Origin: Chitinophagaceae bacterium
GTDB lineage: Bacteria > Bacteroidota > Bacteroidia > Chitinophagales > Chitinophagaceae
Length of the DNA: 64,000 nucleotides
NCBI GenBank assembly: GCA_016787085.1
Contig: JAEUVJ010000009.1
Location: 1-64,000, forward strand
Reading direction: 5' to 3'
This document shows, in pieces, positions 63,320-64,000 of this stretch. Position 1 is the first letter of the stretch, and every line of letters starts with the position of its first letter. The notes below the pieces were generated by a model. It was not told where the DNA came from and ran no database searches. It saw only the letters and a program-made list of their open reading frames with translations. Position numbers and translations under genes: made by a program.

Positions 63320-64000
63320 TTAATCGTTGCTAACCCTGTTTCGTTTTCCTTTGCCTGCAATTCGTTTTTTCGTTAATAGACCGCTGTTTGATGAGCCATT
63401 TGATTCTTGCGAAGTTGATTCATCTCCATTATCAGTTTGCTTTCTTTTAAGTTGCAATTGTTTTTCCATGTATTTATTTTGCAGAAATCGATAAGCTTCG
63501 TCTGTTGTTATTCCACCACCATCTTCAGATATATAAAATCGTTGGCTAACATCCGCTTTGTTTTTAACAAGTGTGATTGAACCAACTATTTCCTGATATA
63601 ATGATCCTTGCCAGAATTTTTGTTTCAATGCAGATGCAAAAGCTTTTCCCTGTTCTGAATTTTCAAGAACAGAAAGGCTTTCAATGATGCCGGAAATTTT
63701 CAATTCTGTTTCCCAGGTTGACTTGTCTTCAACGCTCCATGGCTTTTTATCATCAAGGCTAAATGCTTTTTTCCAATCAATAACCGCCATCTGTTTATCT
63801 AATTCTGCAGGGTTTACCCCATCAACAGGCAAAGCTAAACCGACATTTACTTTTTGCAGTGTTACATCATAGTATTGCAACCGATAGTTATCAGTTTTTT
63901 GTACCAGTTCAAAATACAAACTGAAAAGCATTACATCTTTTTCTTTAATCAATCTCTGGAGCAGATAAAAATTAGCAGGTTTAAAACAGATTCGTTTTAA
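63320..64000 (-). CDS. Hypothetical element protein, 5' end outside window
   Basis: The frame has a possible TTG start at 63952, but it stays open to the window edge (LKRICFKPANFYLLQ reads as plausible coding), so the gene is probably cut by the edge. Visible part about 226 residues: SLYFELVQKTDNYRLQYYDVTL, AVIDWKKAFSLDDKKPW, then a Gln/Ser/Lys-rich tail (QLKRKQTDNGDESTSQESNGSS) ending in basic KGKRNRV. No known domain was recognised. It is 5 nt upstream of the winged-helix-like gene. Confidence 0.6.
   Translation of the reverse strand, partial: LKRICFKPANFYLLQRLIKEKDVMLFSLYFELVQKTDNYRLQYYDVTLQKVNVGLALPVDGVNPAELDKQMAVIDWKKAFSLDDKKPWSVEDKSTWETELKISGIIESLSVLENSEQGKAFASALKQKFWQGSLYQEIVGSITLVKNKADVSQRFYISEDGGGITTDEAYRFLQNKYMEKQLQLKRKQTDNGDESTSQESNGSSNSGLLTKKRIAGKGKRNRVSND

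Larger units (their letters stand above)
61253..64000. mobile_element. Left end of an integrated element at tRNA-Leu, continues beyond window
   Basis: From the tRNA-Leu gene rightward every gene is on the minus strand and of mobile-element type: serine recombinase, 46-residue protein with a strong Shine-Dalgarno, small winged-helix-like protein, and an unknown protein cut by the window edge. The recombinase frame passes antisense through the tRNA, as expected when an element's end joins a tRNA 3' end. The partner attachment site is not in the window. Confidence 0.65.

Overview
ORGANISM. The window looks like the chromosome of a Bacteroidota bacterium, most likely Chitinophagaceae (inference). 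Evidence: promoter boxes of the TAnnTTTG type, often 3-6 nt before a start codon; almost no Shine-Dalgarno sequences outside the mobile element; a type IX secretion (T9SS) tail; glutamine directly after nearly every predicted signal-peptidase site; Reg_prop/Y_Y_Y sensor kinases; and many secreted proteins carrying the 'xIGIGTxxP' motif typical of Bacteroidota. No rRNA genes, CRISPR arrays or phage structural modules were seen. || LAYOUT. 1-9966: housekeeping and envelope genes (ribD partial, prmC, a lipoprotein, exbD-exbB, an SPFH protein, an OmpA-family protein, pepT, a SlyD-like FKBP, a NamZ/DUF1343 muramidase). 10002-13753: a beta-propeller histidine kinase with its NarL-type regulator. 13900-34755: about 21 kb of secreted fibre-like proteins in two co-directional blocks, split by a second, divergent kinase/regulator pair (22257-24857). 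Six of the proteins end in an S74 self-cleaving intramolecular chaperone domain, one lacks it, and one unrelated neighbour carries a T9SS tail. 34983-42490: ATP-grasp/alpha-E, transglutaminase and transglutaminase-DUF2126 genes, a known conserved association. 42937-61190: housekeeping genes (fmt, LysM protein, rsmF-like, pntA/pntAB/pntB, methyltransferase, folA, thyA, coiled-coil protein, amidase-like protein, miaA, pRiA4b-type protein, cca, glycosyltransferase 9, tsaC, NUDIX, dapD). 61253-64000: tRNA-Leu(CAG) and the left end of an integrated element driven by a serine recombinase; it runs off the right edge. || HOW THE PARTS FIT. The fibre proteins are exported by Sec and probably trimerise through S74 domains that then cut themselves off. 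The second two-component pair lies divergently beside the second block. Three promoters of that block share an ATCC-N10-GGAT site, each placed 24 nt before the start of the -7 box, so this pair is the natural candidate regulator (inference). || REPEATS. Non-coding and some coding DNA holds several small repeat families: 7-bp degenerate tandem repeats (heptads), GC-rich palindromes that coincide with stop codons, an about 108-bp palindromic element read in frame inside ribD, a REP-like set of paired repeats, and a 196-bp element with perfect 18-bp inverted ends.
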